Part shown: in pieces, positions 1 to 12,469 of the stretch
How positions within the stretch are numbered: position 1 is the first letter of the stretch
How the letters are laid out: each line of letters starts with the position of its first letter
Program-made: the position numbers and the translations under genes
Notes under the pieces: generated by a model
Seen by the model: only the letters and a program-made list of their open reading frames with translations
The model's database searches: none
What the model was told of the DNA's origin: nothing
Source: Carnegiea gigantea
Lineage: Eukaryota > Streptophyta > Magnoliopsida > Caryophyllales > Cactaceae
Assembly (NCBI GenBank): GCA_029747015.1
Contig: JAKOGI010000080.1
Location: forward strand, 654,501 to 718,500
Direction: 5' to 3'
Length of the DNA stretch: 64,000 nucleotides

Positions 1-1258
1 AAGTTGAAACATATTAAAGCAAATTGAACCATGGTGGAGCAGATTTGACTAGTAATTAGCAGGTTTGAGCTGGTTGGAATACATAAGAGCAAGTTGGAGT
101 GTGGAGCAGATTCAATATGCTCATAACAAACAGCCCTTAACTCAGTTAAGAATTAGCGTATACAAAATTTATTCTGTATACCGTTTTGCCCTTACTTGAT
201 TAACTGGCTTTGGGTTGCAAGTAAGAGTATAGTATAGCTTACTTTTCCTTGTGTTTGCTAAATATTCAACTAAATGTATCTCATCTTCTGTATCCTCACC
301 CTTTGGAAAAACTGTGTAATATGATGAGGAATACAATATACTTCCATTTGTAATATTAAAAAACACCTGCCGTCCTGCCCTGTTTGGTAAAAAGGCTTTT
401 GGGGTCGAGAAAGAGCTTCTTGTAAGTATTAGTTGTTCGACATTGGTTAAAAAGTTGTTTGAGTTGTTTCAATAAATAACTTTTTGTATTAGCTTCTTGT
501 TATCCAAAAAACACTATTTTGCAGCACTCTTAGATAAGCTTTTTGCAAGAGCTATTTGCTATTTAATATCAAAATTACCATATTACCCATCTCTTGTTGA
601 CAAAATTACATTCATTCAATGATATTCAAAACAAAAACCTCAATATTTTGCTAATATGACGCTCATTCGTTCATTTTACTTTTTTCGCCTCTCTTTCTTA
701 CCCATGCCCATCTTCCTTCAACTCAACAACTCAGAGAAGGTGGTCATTCTTGAAGATTTCTATCCAAGAGGTTAATGACTTTAATTTAAATATTTTTTTT
801 CAATTTAACAAATAATGTAGGTTAATTAGTCTTTTGAGTTCTAAGTATTATTATGTCATATAAATTTTGATTGTTACTAAAATGCAAATTAAGTTAACAG
901 TAAACAAAAATATTCTGATAATATAAAATTTGGGCGAAGATATACATATAATTCTATATATTTATAAGTCTGAATCTATACTTCATAACTCATGCCAAAA
1001 AGAAAAATAAATATGCAATAAAAACAATTGTGTTGCTAAAACAAAATAAAATTATGTTATGTGCATAAATGAAATTTTACCAAATAGCATTGTTAAAAAC
1101 AACTAATTTTACCAATTTTTTTTTCCAGTTGCAGATAATGTAATCAGCTAAGTCAAATAGTTAATCTAATCAACTAACAACTAATTGCCAAATAAGACCA
1201 GTAATAAAATTGACTTTTTTTTGTAATAAGAATCTTGACTCAAATAGATTTTTTTTCA

Positions 1259-1284
1259 TCATATATATATATATATATATATAT
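1259..1284. repeat. (AT)n microsatellite
   Basis: Uninterrupted AT dinucleotide run of about 12 units in AT-rich intergenic DNA. Confidence 0.95.
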
Positions 1285-2399
1285 GTTCAAATATGTCCTC
1301 TCATGCTGCTCTGTATTTATTGTGGTTGAACCATTCATACTTTGTAGGCTCCTTTATTAATTGCAATTATTCAAAATACTAGGATTATATACTTGTGATG
1401 CAAGAACATAATTTAGACATTTTTTAAATATATTACTAACATAGTAAATAGTTTCTTTTCGAATAGTAAAAATAAATTGATGTGCCATATTATTTAATTA
1501 TCGAAAGTTGAGCTTTTTTGTAGATTCTTTTTTTGTTGTAACAACATCCTATTCATTCTTAATTTGAACCCTTTTTTTTTTTAATTTCATTTGTTAAGCA
1601 TTTCATCATTAAATGACTATATTTTTGAAAAACAAATTTTATTACTAATTAATAATGACTATATGACATTGTGTCACTTTAATATATAGAATTGATATTG
1701 CATTATAATATAATTATTTTTTTTGGAGTTATCATTGTTTCTTTTAATTTTTTCATTAAATTATTTTAAATTCCTTTTGTATTTGCACCATGACTATTTA
1801 TTTACTACTTTTAAAAAATTCTCTAATACATGAAATGCCTTTTCTTTTGTGGACATGCTTTAGTAGATAAATAGACCAAATTTTTTTATTTATCTTAATT
1901 TAATAAAGATTATATTATTGCCTTACTATAATCACTAAGAATTTTAGCCAATTGTTATGTTAAATTCATTAAATATAAATAAGCAATAAAGATATATTAA
2001 TTTTAAATATAGTAATAATTTCATAATAACGTAACTTTTTTCAGTTATTGTCGCTTCTTGTCTTTGTTCCTTTTAAATCACTTAAAATGCATTTTATTTT
2101 CATACCATAATTATTTATTTACTATTTTCTTGTCAAAATTCTCTAATATATGTAACATCTATTCTTATGGGAAAACTTTGTGGACCACCTTTTAATTTAT
2201 TAATGCAATGAATAGTTTAGTATAATATATTAATAAATATATAAGATATACAAAAAGTCTTTTTTTTATAAAATAAATATAGCATTCCATTAGTTTAGTC
2301 ATAAATGGATATTTATGTAGTTAATTAATTCTAATTGACATCGCATATGACATTGTATGTGACATGACATATGGCACTCATACTTTAATTCCATCCAAC

Positions 2400-2404
<5 letters not shown>

Positions 2405-2448
<44 letters not shown>
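2405..2448. repeat. (AT)n microsatellite
   Basis: Uninterrupted AT dinucleotide run of about 22 units; likely length-polymorphic. Confidence 0.95.
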
Positions 2449-2452
<4 letters not shown>

Positions 2453-3624
2453 ATAGATGATAGCTTTGTCAAATTTAACTAAAGAATATAGCTTGACTCA
2501 AGGAGATTATAATACTAGATCAACAACCATTAATTTCAACTAAAAATTGGCATTGATAGTCGTGGAAGATTTAGAAAAAGTCATTATAATGTGCTTTAAT
2601 ATATAGGTAACACCTATTATCATGCAAGATTTATCCAGGAAAAATAAGATCGAGGACCACCCTAAAATAATATCACTTCATAGAAGAATTCAATTCATAC
2701 TTAGAAAATAAATGAAGCTTATCTTATGCGCGAAAAGTTTGTAGAGAAAGGGGGACATTAACATTATCCATTATACGGTTGATGTATGATCGCTTGCAAG
2801 TAGTGCAATTAATGAAATAGGTGAAGAAAAAGCCAACATTAGAATCACACCAATCAAAAAATAAATAAAAAATAAGCTAATTAAGCCAGCTAAAGGCATG
2901 CATGCATGTATCTTGATATAGAAAACGGTATGCATGGACCTCCTGCTGCTGCTGCTGTTTGGCTGTTCAGTAGGTAGTAAAGTCACTTAAAATCTGATGA
3001 AAGTATGTCTATATGTATATGCAACCGGTATCAATGAAGCTCTTCATGACTTGTAACGGTGGAACCAAAGGATAAGGCCAAGCCAAGTCTAAAGGTTAGG
3101 TTTTTCGCCCTAGCTCATATCACTGCCATGGGATCGGCAATATGCCAGCTGCCTTCCCCTCACCCTCACTCTTGCATGCACGCATGCATGCATAGGAGTG
3201 GCATTATTGACTTCTGTTTTTTTTCATCTAGAAGGAGGCACATATATAAATAAAACATTGAATACCAGTATGTTGGTTTACCAAATTTGATACTTGTTTC
3301 TCTTGAACATTGTCTTGATTTTAAAAGTCTTAAAAATGAAAAAAAATTGTAATAAAAAAGTTATATTTTTTTTAACAAGTCAGCAGTGATTCAATTCGAG
3401 TCCAATAAAATAGGAAACGCAAAAGAAAAAAATAATATTGATAGAAATTTCAATGAGCTCGGGTGGGGTTTCATACAGGTTGGATTTTAATATATATTTT
3501 CTTTTCTAAAACATTTGATATAAGTAGTTAATATAAATAATTGATGTAATTAAATTAACAGCTAACAATCTAACAAATAACAATTTATTGCTGAATACCA
3601 TGAACCATATCTTTCATTTTAGGG

Positions 3625-4060
3625 GTTGATTCTAGTTGAGTCAAATTTGAACTTGGCAAGGCTTAGCTGGACTTGCTAAGCAACCAAGCTGAGCTTGATC
3701 AAATTGAGTTGAAGCCTAGTTTTCACTAAGCCAAGCTGAGCTTATTCGAGCTTTGAGTACTGTATTTTTTTTAATTTCAAATATTCACATGATTAATTTG
3801 AAATATATTTTAACTTTAAAGAAATATAATATTTAATTTAGAAAAATATGTATCAATAATATACTCTATAATGAGATTATCAATATTCAAAATGCAAATA
3901 CAGATATGAAAAAATTGCAATTTACTTTCAAAATAAATAAATCAGCTCAACTGAATTGATTGAGCTTAAATTCACTGGGATTGGACTTGGCTAGCCAAGC
4001 ATGCTAGCCAAGCTCAAGCAAAGTCGAGTCTTGGTCAAAGCGAATTTTAACAAGTGACTT
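3625..4060. repeat. Dispersed plant repeat rich in AGCTTGA/TCAAGCT words
   Basis: The two flanks of this stretch hold many copies of words such as GAGCTTGA, CCAAGCTGAGCTT and AGCCAAGCTCAAGC in both orientations, around an AT-rich core. This resembles the AGCTCGAGCTC-type intergenic repeats common in plants. I did not find clean terminal repeats or a target-site duplication, so the boundaries are approximate. Confidence 0.4.
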
Positions 4061-6739
4061 AGTTGGTTACATTGCTAATTTAGTTGGCATGTCCCAATAA
4101 TTAATTTTTGTAATATGTATGCAAATAATAAGGTATTAAAAGTATTAGCATGAATACATAAGCATATGTATCTTGGTGACATAGACAATTTTTTTGAGCA
4201 TCTTGAATGAAAATGTCATTCTCTATGGAGAGAAATTCGATCAAAACTAAACAAAAGTTTCAAAAACTAATTAACCAGTCTTAACCAACAATAGAATCAC
4301 AACATGTTATATTCTAGAAATAACATAACGCCCAACTCACATTAAAACATGTTACATTTTTTCAGAGAGGTTTGATACTATCGTTTAATATAAGCATTTC
4401 CACTTAAAGCGATCAAAAACTGTCGTCGTCATTGTAGTTGTAGTTTGTAACTTTGTACATATGATCACACTATTTTTTCCATCAAGTGACACATGTCTCA
4501 CGATAATATAAATTGAAATGTATTTATTAGTAACTTGTCTGCTAGAGAAAATTAAATATCATACTATCATATCATGTATAACGTATTATGTTTAAGTTAG
4601 ACTAGGCAAATTTTAAATTTTTACTATATACTCATGCATTTATAATAAAGAGAACATCCTAAGTTCGTACTGCATTTTTTTGAAGAAAAGATGAAAATTG
4701 TATTATAAATGAAGGTGACTGCTCCTAATAATAACCATGGGCTAATCAAACAAATACATGACATAAGAGTATGAGACTTTAGGAGGGAAAAGGGGGGATG
4801 GGGGAGGCCAAGTCTTCTCTTGACCCTTCCATGCACCCAACAATCAAGAAAGTACGAGAAGCCTCAAATTGGAGAAGGCCAACTCCAATATTTATTTTGA
4901 TCATAGGAAACCACTTGAATCTAGCCAATAATGAGACAAAAGGGCCAATTAAATAGCCTATATATAATTAATTAAAATTGCAAATTTCAAGTACTTTTGC
5001 TATTTTTCCTATTTTTTTTGATTTTTATTTACAACATCATCTCTTTATATTATTATGCATTATATCTTATTAATTATTTTTTAATCAAAATATCTTATCA
5101 AATATTAAACAAATGGGTTTGAATTGATTAACCGGAAGAAAGTAAATTCATTAAAACACAGTTTGAGGTGGATCATTGACTACCAAAACAAAAATACATG
5201 AAAAATGAAAGGCTAAATTTTGATTTTGAGATGGAGAGATTATATGTACGTTGTAAGAATTTAGGAGACAAATATAGAAGTTGCATAAATTTTCTAAATG
5301 CAAAAAATTGTAAATTTTTTAAAATAAGGATTATAAAAATTAATTAGTACTTATCAAATATCAAAACACTTAAACAGAAACTATTGTTCCACCTTCGTAC
5401 CAATGTTCAAATGGATGTAAATTATGTAATACATTGGTGGTAAAGCAATTCCAATAGATACTAATTAACATCTCAACGGTTAACACCCAGTACCTCTGAC
5501 CACTTGCTTTTTTTTTTTAGGAAAAAGAAAAAAGACCAAATGGTGAGATACTGGTTGGCTTATAAAAAGATAGAAGTACAATTTATTTTCTTATATAGTA
5601 TATTTCTCTATTAGCTTTATATGTTCATAAGATTGACATTTTGATTTTATATCAACATATGAATATATAAAATATTTCCATCTATAATTTTGCACCTTAA
5701 AGTATAAGAATACGAAACAACATAAAGAAGAAGAAGAAGGATGTAAATTAAGGGATTCGTATTACTAATTAAGACCGTAATTAATATCATATCATTGAGA
5801 TATTTTACACAAATAGTCATTGGGGTTGTTTGGTGACAACAACTTTTTGAAAAAAATGAGCTATTTGGAGGTGTTTTAACTGTTTTGACTAATAGTTGTT
5901 TGGTCCCAAATAGTTCTTTTTGAAAAGACTATTTCCATTCTAACCTTTTTGAAGGAGCTTTTTATGAAAACCACATTTGACCAAGAGTTTAAATAAATTA
6001 CATTACACGCCATTGAATTATATTTTTATAATATTGTTTTTATAAAACAGAAAGAGTATGTAGTATCATAAAGTGTTCGTTGAAGGTTTATACTAGTAGC
6101 ATTCGAACCAAGTTAAAACTTGAGTATTGACAAGAGTAGAGGATTTTTTTTTTTTTTTGGGAGAACAAAACAAACAATTGAAGTTGCATTGTCTCTTTTA
6201 TTATTTGTATTTTTTTAGCCAAGTAGTATACTTTTTGGTATATATTTTCTAATTTCGATGGTATATTATATCAAGCTTATTGGTTTTCTCAGTATGCACC
6301 TTTATGAACATTTGATAGTTATACTTTAGATTGTTCGGTCCCTCTTTCAATATATTACCCAGGCAATGAGCTCTGAATAGATGAAAAATAGTAATATTTG
6401 ATACTATATTTTGTACGAATTGAATCTAATGAAGGCAAAGTCATCAGAAATTCGTATAAATTTCAATTTCAATTTATAAAAAAATTTTAAAATAACCAAC
6501 TAATATTATAAAGCATTGACATCATTTACATAAGTGCAAATTGAAAAGAAATAAGATGCACAATGAATATAAGTTATGTACAATTTAGTAAGAAAGTAAA
6601 ATTTTATCAATGAAGTTTCTTTTTTTTTTTTTGATGATTACAAATGAAGTTAATTTATACTTATGATATCAATTTAATTCTTTTGAAAAAGAAATTGATC
6701 AATAGATAAAAAATATGTTCTATTAAGAAGTAATTTAGA

Positions 6740-6900
6740 GATTAGGGTATAAATGAAATTTTATCAAATATTTTTCTTAAAAACAACTAATTTTGTCAAA
6801 TAGTTTTTCTACAAACAACTAATTCAAAGAGTTAATCCGAATAACTAATTCAAACAGCTAACAGCTAATAGCTAATAACCGTTTGTCAAACAGGGCCATT
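6740..6900. mobile_element. Partial MITE, end motif TTTGTCAAACAGGGCC
   Basis: The stretch contains AACAGCTAACAGCTAATAGC followed by CCGTTTGTCAAACAGGGCC. This is the inverted form of the end seen near 11884 and 50887, where TTTGACAAAYAACTGTTARC begins the element. The interior shares AAAACAACTAATTTTGTCAAAT-type sequence with a copy at about 1060-1200. It is one of several truncated members of the same short family in this window. Confidence 0.55.
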
Positions 6901-7009
6901 ATTTCATATAATCGAATTCTGTTCCATCTAATTAAGTCAACAATAACATAACAGTATGGAGATGAAACTTCTTCCTCTTGCATAAATATCATAAGGCTCA
7001 CAGGAAAAT

Positions 7010-7380
7010 GGGGGAAATCCTTACTATCTATGCGATTTCTTCTACTTCAACCCTCAAGAAGATGCCCAAAAAACAAGGGTTGATTCTTTCAGGCAATTCT
7101 ATGTATGTTGGACCGTTGGCTGTCCAAGATGGTTAGTAACAAATTCAGAAAGAGGTTATGGCTTAGATCCTTCTTCGTTGTGGCATGGAATCTATGGTAA
7201 AAGAAGAAGGTGGTCTTTGATCAACATGTGTAGCGCTACGCCAAAAAATGAAGTGGAGGGTTGTCATCTGCTCGATTCAAGTCCTAGAAGGATGTTGCAT
7301 CGTAAATCCTTTGGATGAAGTAGCTTCAATTTTATTGTGTTAGTTTATCTAGTTGTTTAAATTGTACTGTTCTGTTGGCT
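7010..7380. other. Non-coding stretch, possible decayed retroelement 3' end
   Basis: Compared with its AT-rich surroundings this stretch looks like a decayed coding sequence. A broken plus-strand frame contains FFVVAWNLW followed by a stop and a basic VVFDQH segment, vaguely like the C-terminal tails of plant non-LTR retrotransposon ORF2. There is no intact frame. I regard this as weak; it could also be unrelated intergenic DNA downstream of the nitrate reductase gene. Confidence 0.2.
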
Positions 7381-7581
7381 ACTTTTGACAGTAATGATTG
7401 GAAAAATAGATGCCAAAAAAGGAAAAAATTAAAAATAAAAAGACAAAAGTATTTACTTGAACTTTCCTAATTTCAAGGCATTACTATGTACATAAATTAC
7501 ATAAACAAAAGCCCCCTTCGTAACTTCCACAAATTCAACTATTGAGCTCAAGAAGAATTTTAAGCCTTGTATTTTTGTAAT

Positions 7582-10500
7582 TTAGAAGACCAATAATTTT
7601 TCCTTAATATCATATCCCATCTTCTCCAAATTAGGCTGAACTGCAGACAGAATCATGGCCGGGGGTCCGCACGTGAGGGCCAAGACATCCTCACCTGCTT
7701 CAGGCACGTGCTCCCTGAGTACCTTCTCCGTCACAAATCCTGTGTCGTATTGCCACCGTTCCCTAATACTCTCCTGCACCACGTACCACACTTTCACCCT
7801 GTTCCTGAACTCTTCCGTCCAGTTATCAAGCTCATCTCGTAGCAAAATATCGTCCTCGGTCCGATCGGCGTACACCACATACATCTCCGTCTCGTCCTCA
7901 GGATCTTGCAGTACAGCCTGCATCACCTGATAAATCGGCGTGATCCCAGTCCCACCAGCTATCATTGCCAGTTTTTTTGCACGCTTGGGGTTCCCATGGA
8001 CCGTGAAGTGCCCCCTCCCATTGTACTCGATGTGGCCCAATGGGCCTTTCACTTCTAATAGCGAGCCCAATGGGAGGGAGTCTAAATGCTGGGACATGAC
8101 CCCCCCATTGGGAAACTTCGGATGCTGCTCCTTGAAATAAATCTTAACCACTAAATCAAAGTGTCCCACCTCGTCAACACTCGAGGTGGGGGTGTAGGCT
8201 CTCATACAGAGCTTACCGTTGATGGTCGCACACAATAATATGTGCCTGCCTGCAGGCAATCCCAGTGTTTGAACTTTCGTAGGCAATTCGAATCTAAATC
8301 TTCTCACGTCATGAGAAATGGAGACTTTCTCGATCAACTTACAAAGGACTCGGTCACGTGACTTGGGGTTAAGGGCCACATTCTCTGTGATGGGTGCTAG
8401 TTGGATTGGCGTTTGAAACGCGTGAGTCGTCGACCCGCCATGAGTCAAGTCACCTGGAGAGGCCGAGGCGGTGATCAACTCGCCGATTCGGAAGTCTTCT
8501 AGAAGCTTCTTGGCCGTGTCAGAGTGGATGGCCTCAAACTCCTCCGTACAATCAGTGCCAGCGTTGATGAGGATGCTATCCGGTCCACCAGGGTGGTCCT
8601 TAAGGAATCCGGTCGCATCGTACACGTGTCCGTTGACGACAATCCATGCCGACGCGGCCGAGTTGTGCTTCCTTACCTCGGACATTGGGATCATCTTTGA
8701 TTGACTGTTTTTACTATTACTCTTCATGAAGGGTACCCCAGTGGAGTCCGAGAGGTCCAGGTAGCGTTCTCGGACCATCCACCCACCCGGTTTGCTGCCA
8801 GGTTGGGTCGGGTGCTCGAATACAAGACCGGTCTCTCCTTTGTTGGGGCTACACACATTGGTCTTTATTCGGAACCAACAATTGTTCATCATTCCCTGCA
8901 AGCGTGCAAATATTTTACTTCTTTGTTGTATTCAAGGAATTTCAAATGGGTGATTTGGGTATATATCCACTTAAATTAAGATAACAAAGAAGAATATTTT
9001 GACAAATTACCATAACGTTCCAAATGAGTTTCTGAGGTTGGGTGTTGAGGCTCTCATCCCAAGCACGAACGGCAATCTCTTTGGCTCCAAGCAAGTCGAG
9101 CACATCCACCTCTAGTGACCAAAAACACCAACACCAGTACTTGCCGTACCTGCTCCCCTTCTCTTGCTGGTCTATCTGGCATACTTGCCACGTCAATCCT
9201 CCGTCCATCGTCACTTCCACCCTAGTCACTCTCCGGCCCCCTCCTGTTCACAATTATTTATCTCTATTAGCTATACGCTTTTCAAAACATCTATATAACC
9301 ATGTATAAAATTGAGTGATTCCTTATGCTTTTGTCATGTGTTGTAACTCATTTGGTTTGTTCTGTCTCTCAACATGTATACAACTCTTTTTTGCTTTTTC
9401 CTTTTTTGGACAACCACCGAGACTTTTCATCTTCTCTCTAATCCGTTATTTAGAAATGTCATTAATAGACGTTTACTAGCATACGAAAAATTGACACATA
9501 TATATACCTAAAAACATACACATAAATGCAAAAAATATTTAACTGATAAAATAAATCTTACCAAAGAAAACAACATTGTTGAGTAAATCTATTGACATAT
9601 TGTCTATATAACCCTCCCTTGCATCGCAAGGGAATAATTCTAGTTCTTATTATTTCGGAATAAACATAAATATAAAAATATATCTGTGATTGAGATATTT
9701 TACTTTTTCGTAAAAGATGATCTACTATAAAGACATAGGTTTTAAAAAAAAAGATAGATAAGTGCAAATTACGCAACTAATGAGACCAAAATAGTCATTA
9801 AGCGAATCCTAATTACCCCAACCAAAACATATTTTTTTTTTTGTGAAGAGGGGCTAAGCCCCCCAAAAATATTATTAGAATTTTTAAGCCAAATGATCCC
9901 TACAATATCTGCATTCAACATATTATTAATTAGAGGCAGCTAGCAAAGTTGGAGGACAAGAAGAATACAAACCAGAATAGGCGTAGCCTCTTAGCGTGTA
10001 AGGACGCTGGGCAGTCCACGAGTTAATAGGCAAGATTTCCTCGTGGCATGGTGCTGTAATCACCGAATTTATATTCAGCTCCGTTATTATATACTCCGGC
10101 TTGTACCACCATGCTGCACCCAACACAACACTAATATGATTCATCGCAATTCATCATTCGAATGTACTACGTGGCATCTTACTCCTATACTATAAATATA
10201 ATCCAACAAAAATCTTAACCGACATCTACTTATTCTTAGCACCAATCCTATTACTTCCTTACTTATTAAGAAATTCTTCATCTCATATGTATACCCATAA
10301 AGATTAAAGAGCCAAGAAATTTCAATGTTTTTTTTTTTTCCAAAACGGTGCCAGAAATTGATTAATTATCTTAGGTTCGAGTTTATGAGTCGAGAAATTT
10401 ATAATAAAAAAATTTCACCCCTTGCTAGGTTAGTAATTTAATACGAACAAAACAACATAAACAACATAAGTCGTTACCTTGAGAGTTAGCGAGCTCGGCG

Positions 10501-11525
10501 TCGACATGAGATGGAAGGACCCGGTTGTCCTTGTAATGGTAGTAGCTATCCGACTCGGTGGTGGTGACCACAATCCGCTTGAGCCACTTGACCATTCGGC
10601 CACCAATAAAGCCCGGGACTATGACCCGAATGGGGAACCCGTGATCGGGGGCGAGCTTCTCCCCATTCTGCATATAGGCCAGGATGATATCGCGGGCCGG
10701 GTCCATGGCGATCTCCTTCTTGATACTGGTCCCGTACTTGGACCCCCCTCCTCCAGGGAGGTCCTCGGCACCCTCAAAGCATACATTGAGGGCGCCTTTT
10801 TTAGAGCTCATGATGCCGCACCTCTTGAGCACGTCACTGAGAGGGACCCCTCGCCAGAGGGAGGTGGATACACCCCCGGCCCCCCAGTGGAACGCGATGG
10901 TCTGCTTGACCATGTTTTGTTCCATGCGGCGGTTTCCCGCACACACCAAGGTGACCGGGAACTCCCTGCTCGGGAACTCGGTCACCAGCTGGTCCATGGT
11001 GAACTGGGCTGGTCTCTTGACTAGCCCCGTCACCTCCACGGTCCAGTCCTCCCACCGCGCGTTGGGGACTGGACCGTGATTCCGAACGTAATGGATTGGC
11101 ATCGGGGTTATGAACCCGTGGTGCATTAATTGAGAAAGGGGCGGCTCGCAATTAAATGGGTGCTTCCCTGTGAGCCGGATTAGAGACGGGTTTCGCTTCA
11201 CCCAGTGATCCGGGGTCGATTCATCTCGGCTGTCGAGAATCGACGGCTCCAATTCGGTGTTGGCTCTCTGGATCATCTCCTTGAATTCGCTCATGGTTTC
11301 CTTTTCATCTTCATCACTATCAGTACTATAGGTCGGTTTCTTCGGAGAATTATTTTGGGGTTGAGGCGGCTTAATGTGGGGATTAGGAATGTCATTATTA
11401 GGAGAATTAAAATTGCAGCCTCGAATAGGTGAGTTAGGACGGTGGTGGGGGGAAAATGGGGAGCAAACGACGCCGTTTAGGCCCGATTGCTTGAACCCAT
11501 GAAACTGCCTGTCCACAGCAGCCAT
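7582..11525 (-). CDS. NIA: Nitrate reductase (NADH), four exons, complete
   Basis: Cytosolic molybdo-haem-flavoprotein that reduces nitrate to nitrite with NADH, the first step of nitrate assimilation. Exons (minus): 11525-10478, 10113-9973, 9243-9011, 8895-7582. All junctions are GT-AG and join in frame to 911 codons plus stop, the usual plant length. An acidic N-terminal stretch (about 68-75) precedes the Mo-pterin domain, with [15 protein letters not shown] giving the Mo-ligand Cys195. The dimer interface ([14 protein letters not shown]) spans the exon 1/2 junction. Cytochrome b5 domain has HPGG (haem His about 575) and EAIHSD (about 598). The FAD/NADH part has [26 protein letters not shown] and CGPPAMI (Cys about 883; CGPPPMI is usual), ending LLVF. 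Odd feature: the hinge-1 14-3-3 site normally ending in xSxPFM reads [10 protein letters not shown], with Gly527 at the regulatory serine position. Exons are clearly more GC-rich than surrounding DNA. Confidence 0.97.
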
Positions 11526-11747
11526 TGTTTAGACAAGAAAAGAAAAGAGGGAATGTGATTTTGGAAGCTTAATTGAGGGGATTAATGGAGAACAAAGGAA
11601 GAAGATGGAACGAAGGCAGAGCAGCTTTCTCTCTCTAAAATACCAAAACTTTGCCTCCAAAATTCTCCAGTTTGTGGGTTGGTCTGTTGATTTGTTTGTT
11701 TTGTTTATATCAGTGGATGGAAAATAAATGGGCGGGATAACTGGTGG

Positions 11748-11759
11748 GCTTATATAGGG
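11748..11759 (-). promoter_or_regulatory. Putative TATA box of the nitrate reductase gene
   Basis: On the minus strand the sequence reads CCCTATATAAGCCC, a good plant TATA box, about 225 bases upstream of the NIA start codon. Transcription would begin near 11720 and give a leader of about 195 nt, which includes a CT-rich segment near 11620-11640. No other equally good TATA lies closer to the start. Confidence 0.5.
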
Positions 11760-11883
11760 AATGGGTGGGCCAATCTTGCATATGTATAATTAAAAAATTG
11801 AGACTCGGAAAGCAAAAAATAAAATAAAAATAAACAAATAACCATGGTCCATGGACTGCAGTCAGCTGAGTGATATAGGTCAT

Positions 11884-12197
11884 ATTTGACAAATAACTGT
11901 TAGCTATTAACTATTTGAATTAGTTGTTTGAATTAGCAGTTTGTTAAAAAATTATTTGATAAAATTAACTATTTCTGATAAAGTTGTAAGACAAAAAGCT
12001 AATTTTTCTAAAAATTATTCCAAAAAGCTTATGAAATTAACTTTTTCAAATTAACTTTTTGGACCCGAAAAGCTCTTATAAAAAGTTGTTTCACTAAATA
12101 CCCAAGTTAGCTTTTTTTGCTTGGTCAAACAGTTAATCTTGATCAAAAATTCTTCTTTGTTAAAAGGCTCTTTAAAAAACTGTTTATCAAACACCCT
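11884..12197. mobile_element. MITE of the TTTGACAAAYAACTGTTA family, near full length
   Basis: Begins near TTTGACAAATAACTGTTAGC and ends near TTTATCAAACACCC, so the ends are imperfect inverted repeats (TTTGAYAAA). The interior matches the element at 50887-51195 over most of its length, including TAAAGTTGTAAGACAAAAAG and TTAACTTTTTGGACCC. It sits just upstream of the nitrate reductase promoter. The ends look hAT-like, but I did not find a convincing 8-bp target duplication. Confidence 0.65.
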
Positions 12198-12443
12198 TAT
12201 ATATTAAGTAAATAAGGGTTGAAATTAATGAAAAATCCATTTGGCGACAATATATGCAATACATATGCCATTCATCCAAGGAAGGGTTAAAATAAAATGT
12301 CAAACTTTATAGCTTGCAATGCATATGCAACCCATTACTTCAGGGTTAATGGTCAAACCCAGTTTTCTATACCCCAGAAAATTTAATTGGTTCAGAGATT
12401 GCTTTGTGTTTAATTTGCAAGTTCCAGCAGTAGTTACATTTGA

Positions 12444-12468
12444 CCCCCCCCCCCCCAAAAAAAAAAAA
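12444..12468. repeat. Compound homopolymer C(13)A(12)
   Basis: Thirteen C followed directly by twelve A. The same oriented compound tract, or its complement T(n)G(n), occurs many times in this window, for example at 21051, 21432, 23256, 35047, 36908, 37935 and 44805. Confidence 0.9.
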
Positions 12469-12469
12469 T

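Larger units (their letters stand above)
1..7450. other. Gene-free AT-rich intergenic region with decayed repeats
   Basis: I see no convincing coding exon here; the open frames are short and low in complexity. The stretch is very AT-rich and holds AT microsatellites, homopolymer runs, partial copies of a MITE family (near 370-560, 1060-1200, 3525-3605, 5820-6000 and 6740-6900) and a repeat rich in AGCTCAAG/AGCTTG words (about 3625-4060). A somewhat less AT-rich patch at about 2880-3250 carries several CATGCATG words, the RY motif core, but no reading frame I could support. Confidence 0.7.

Noticed and set aside
2880..3250. Possible microRNA precursor in a GC-richer patch with CATGCATG words
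   Set aside because: I compared it by eye with common conserved plant miRNAs and found no match, and no extended foldback was evident.
7655..8979. Several plus-strand frames of 66-92 codons
   Set aside because: They are antisense shadows of nitrate reductase exon 4.
10479..11024. 181-codon plus-strand open frame
   Set aside because: It is antisense to GC-rich nitrate reductase exon 1; its length follows from the host codon bias, and its product has no family resemblance.
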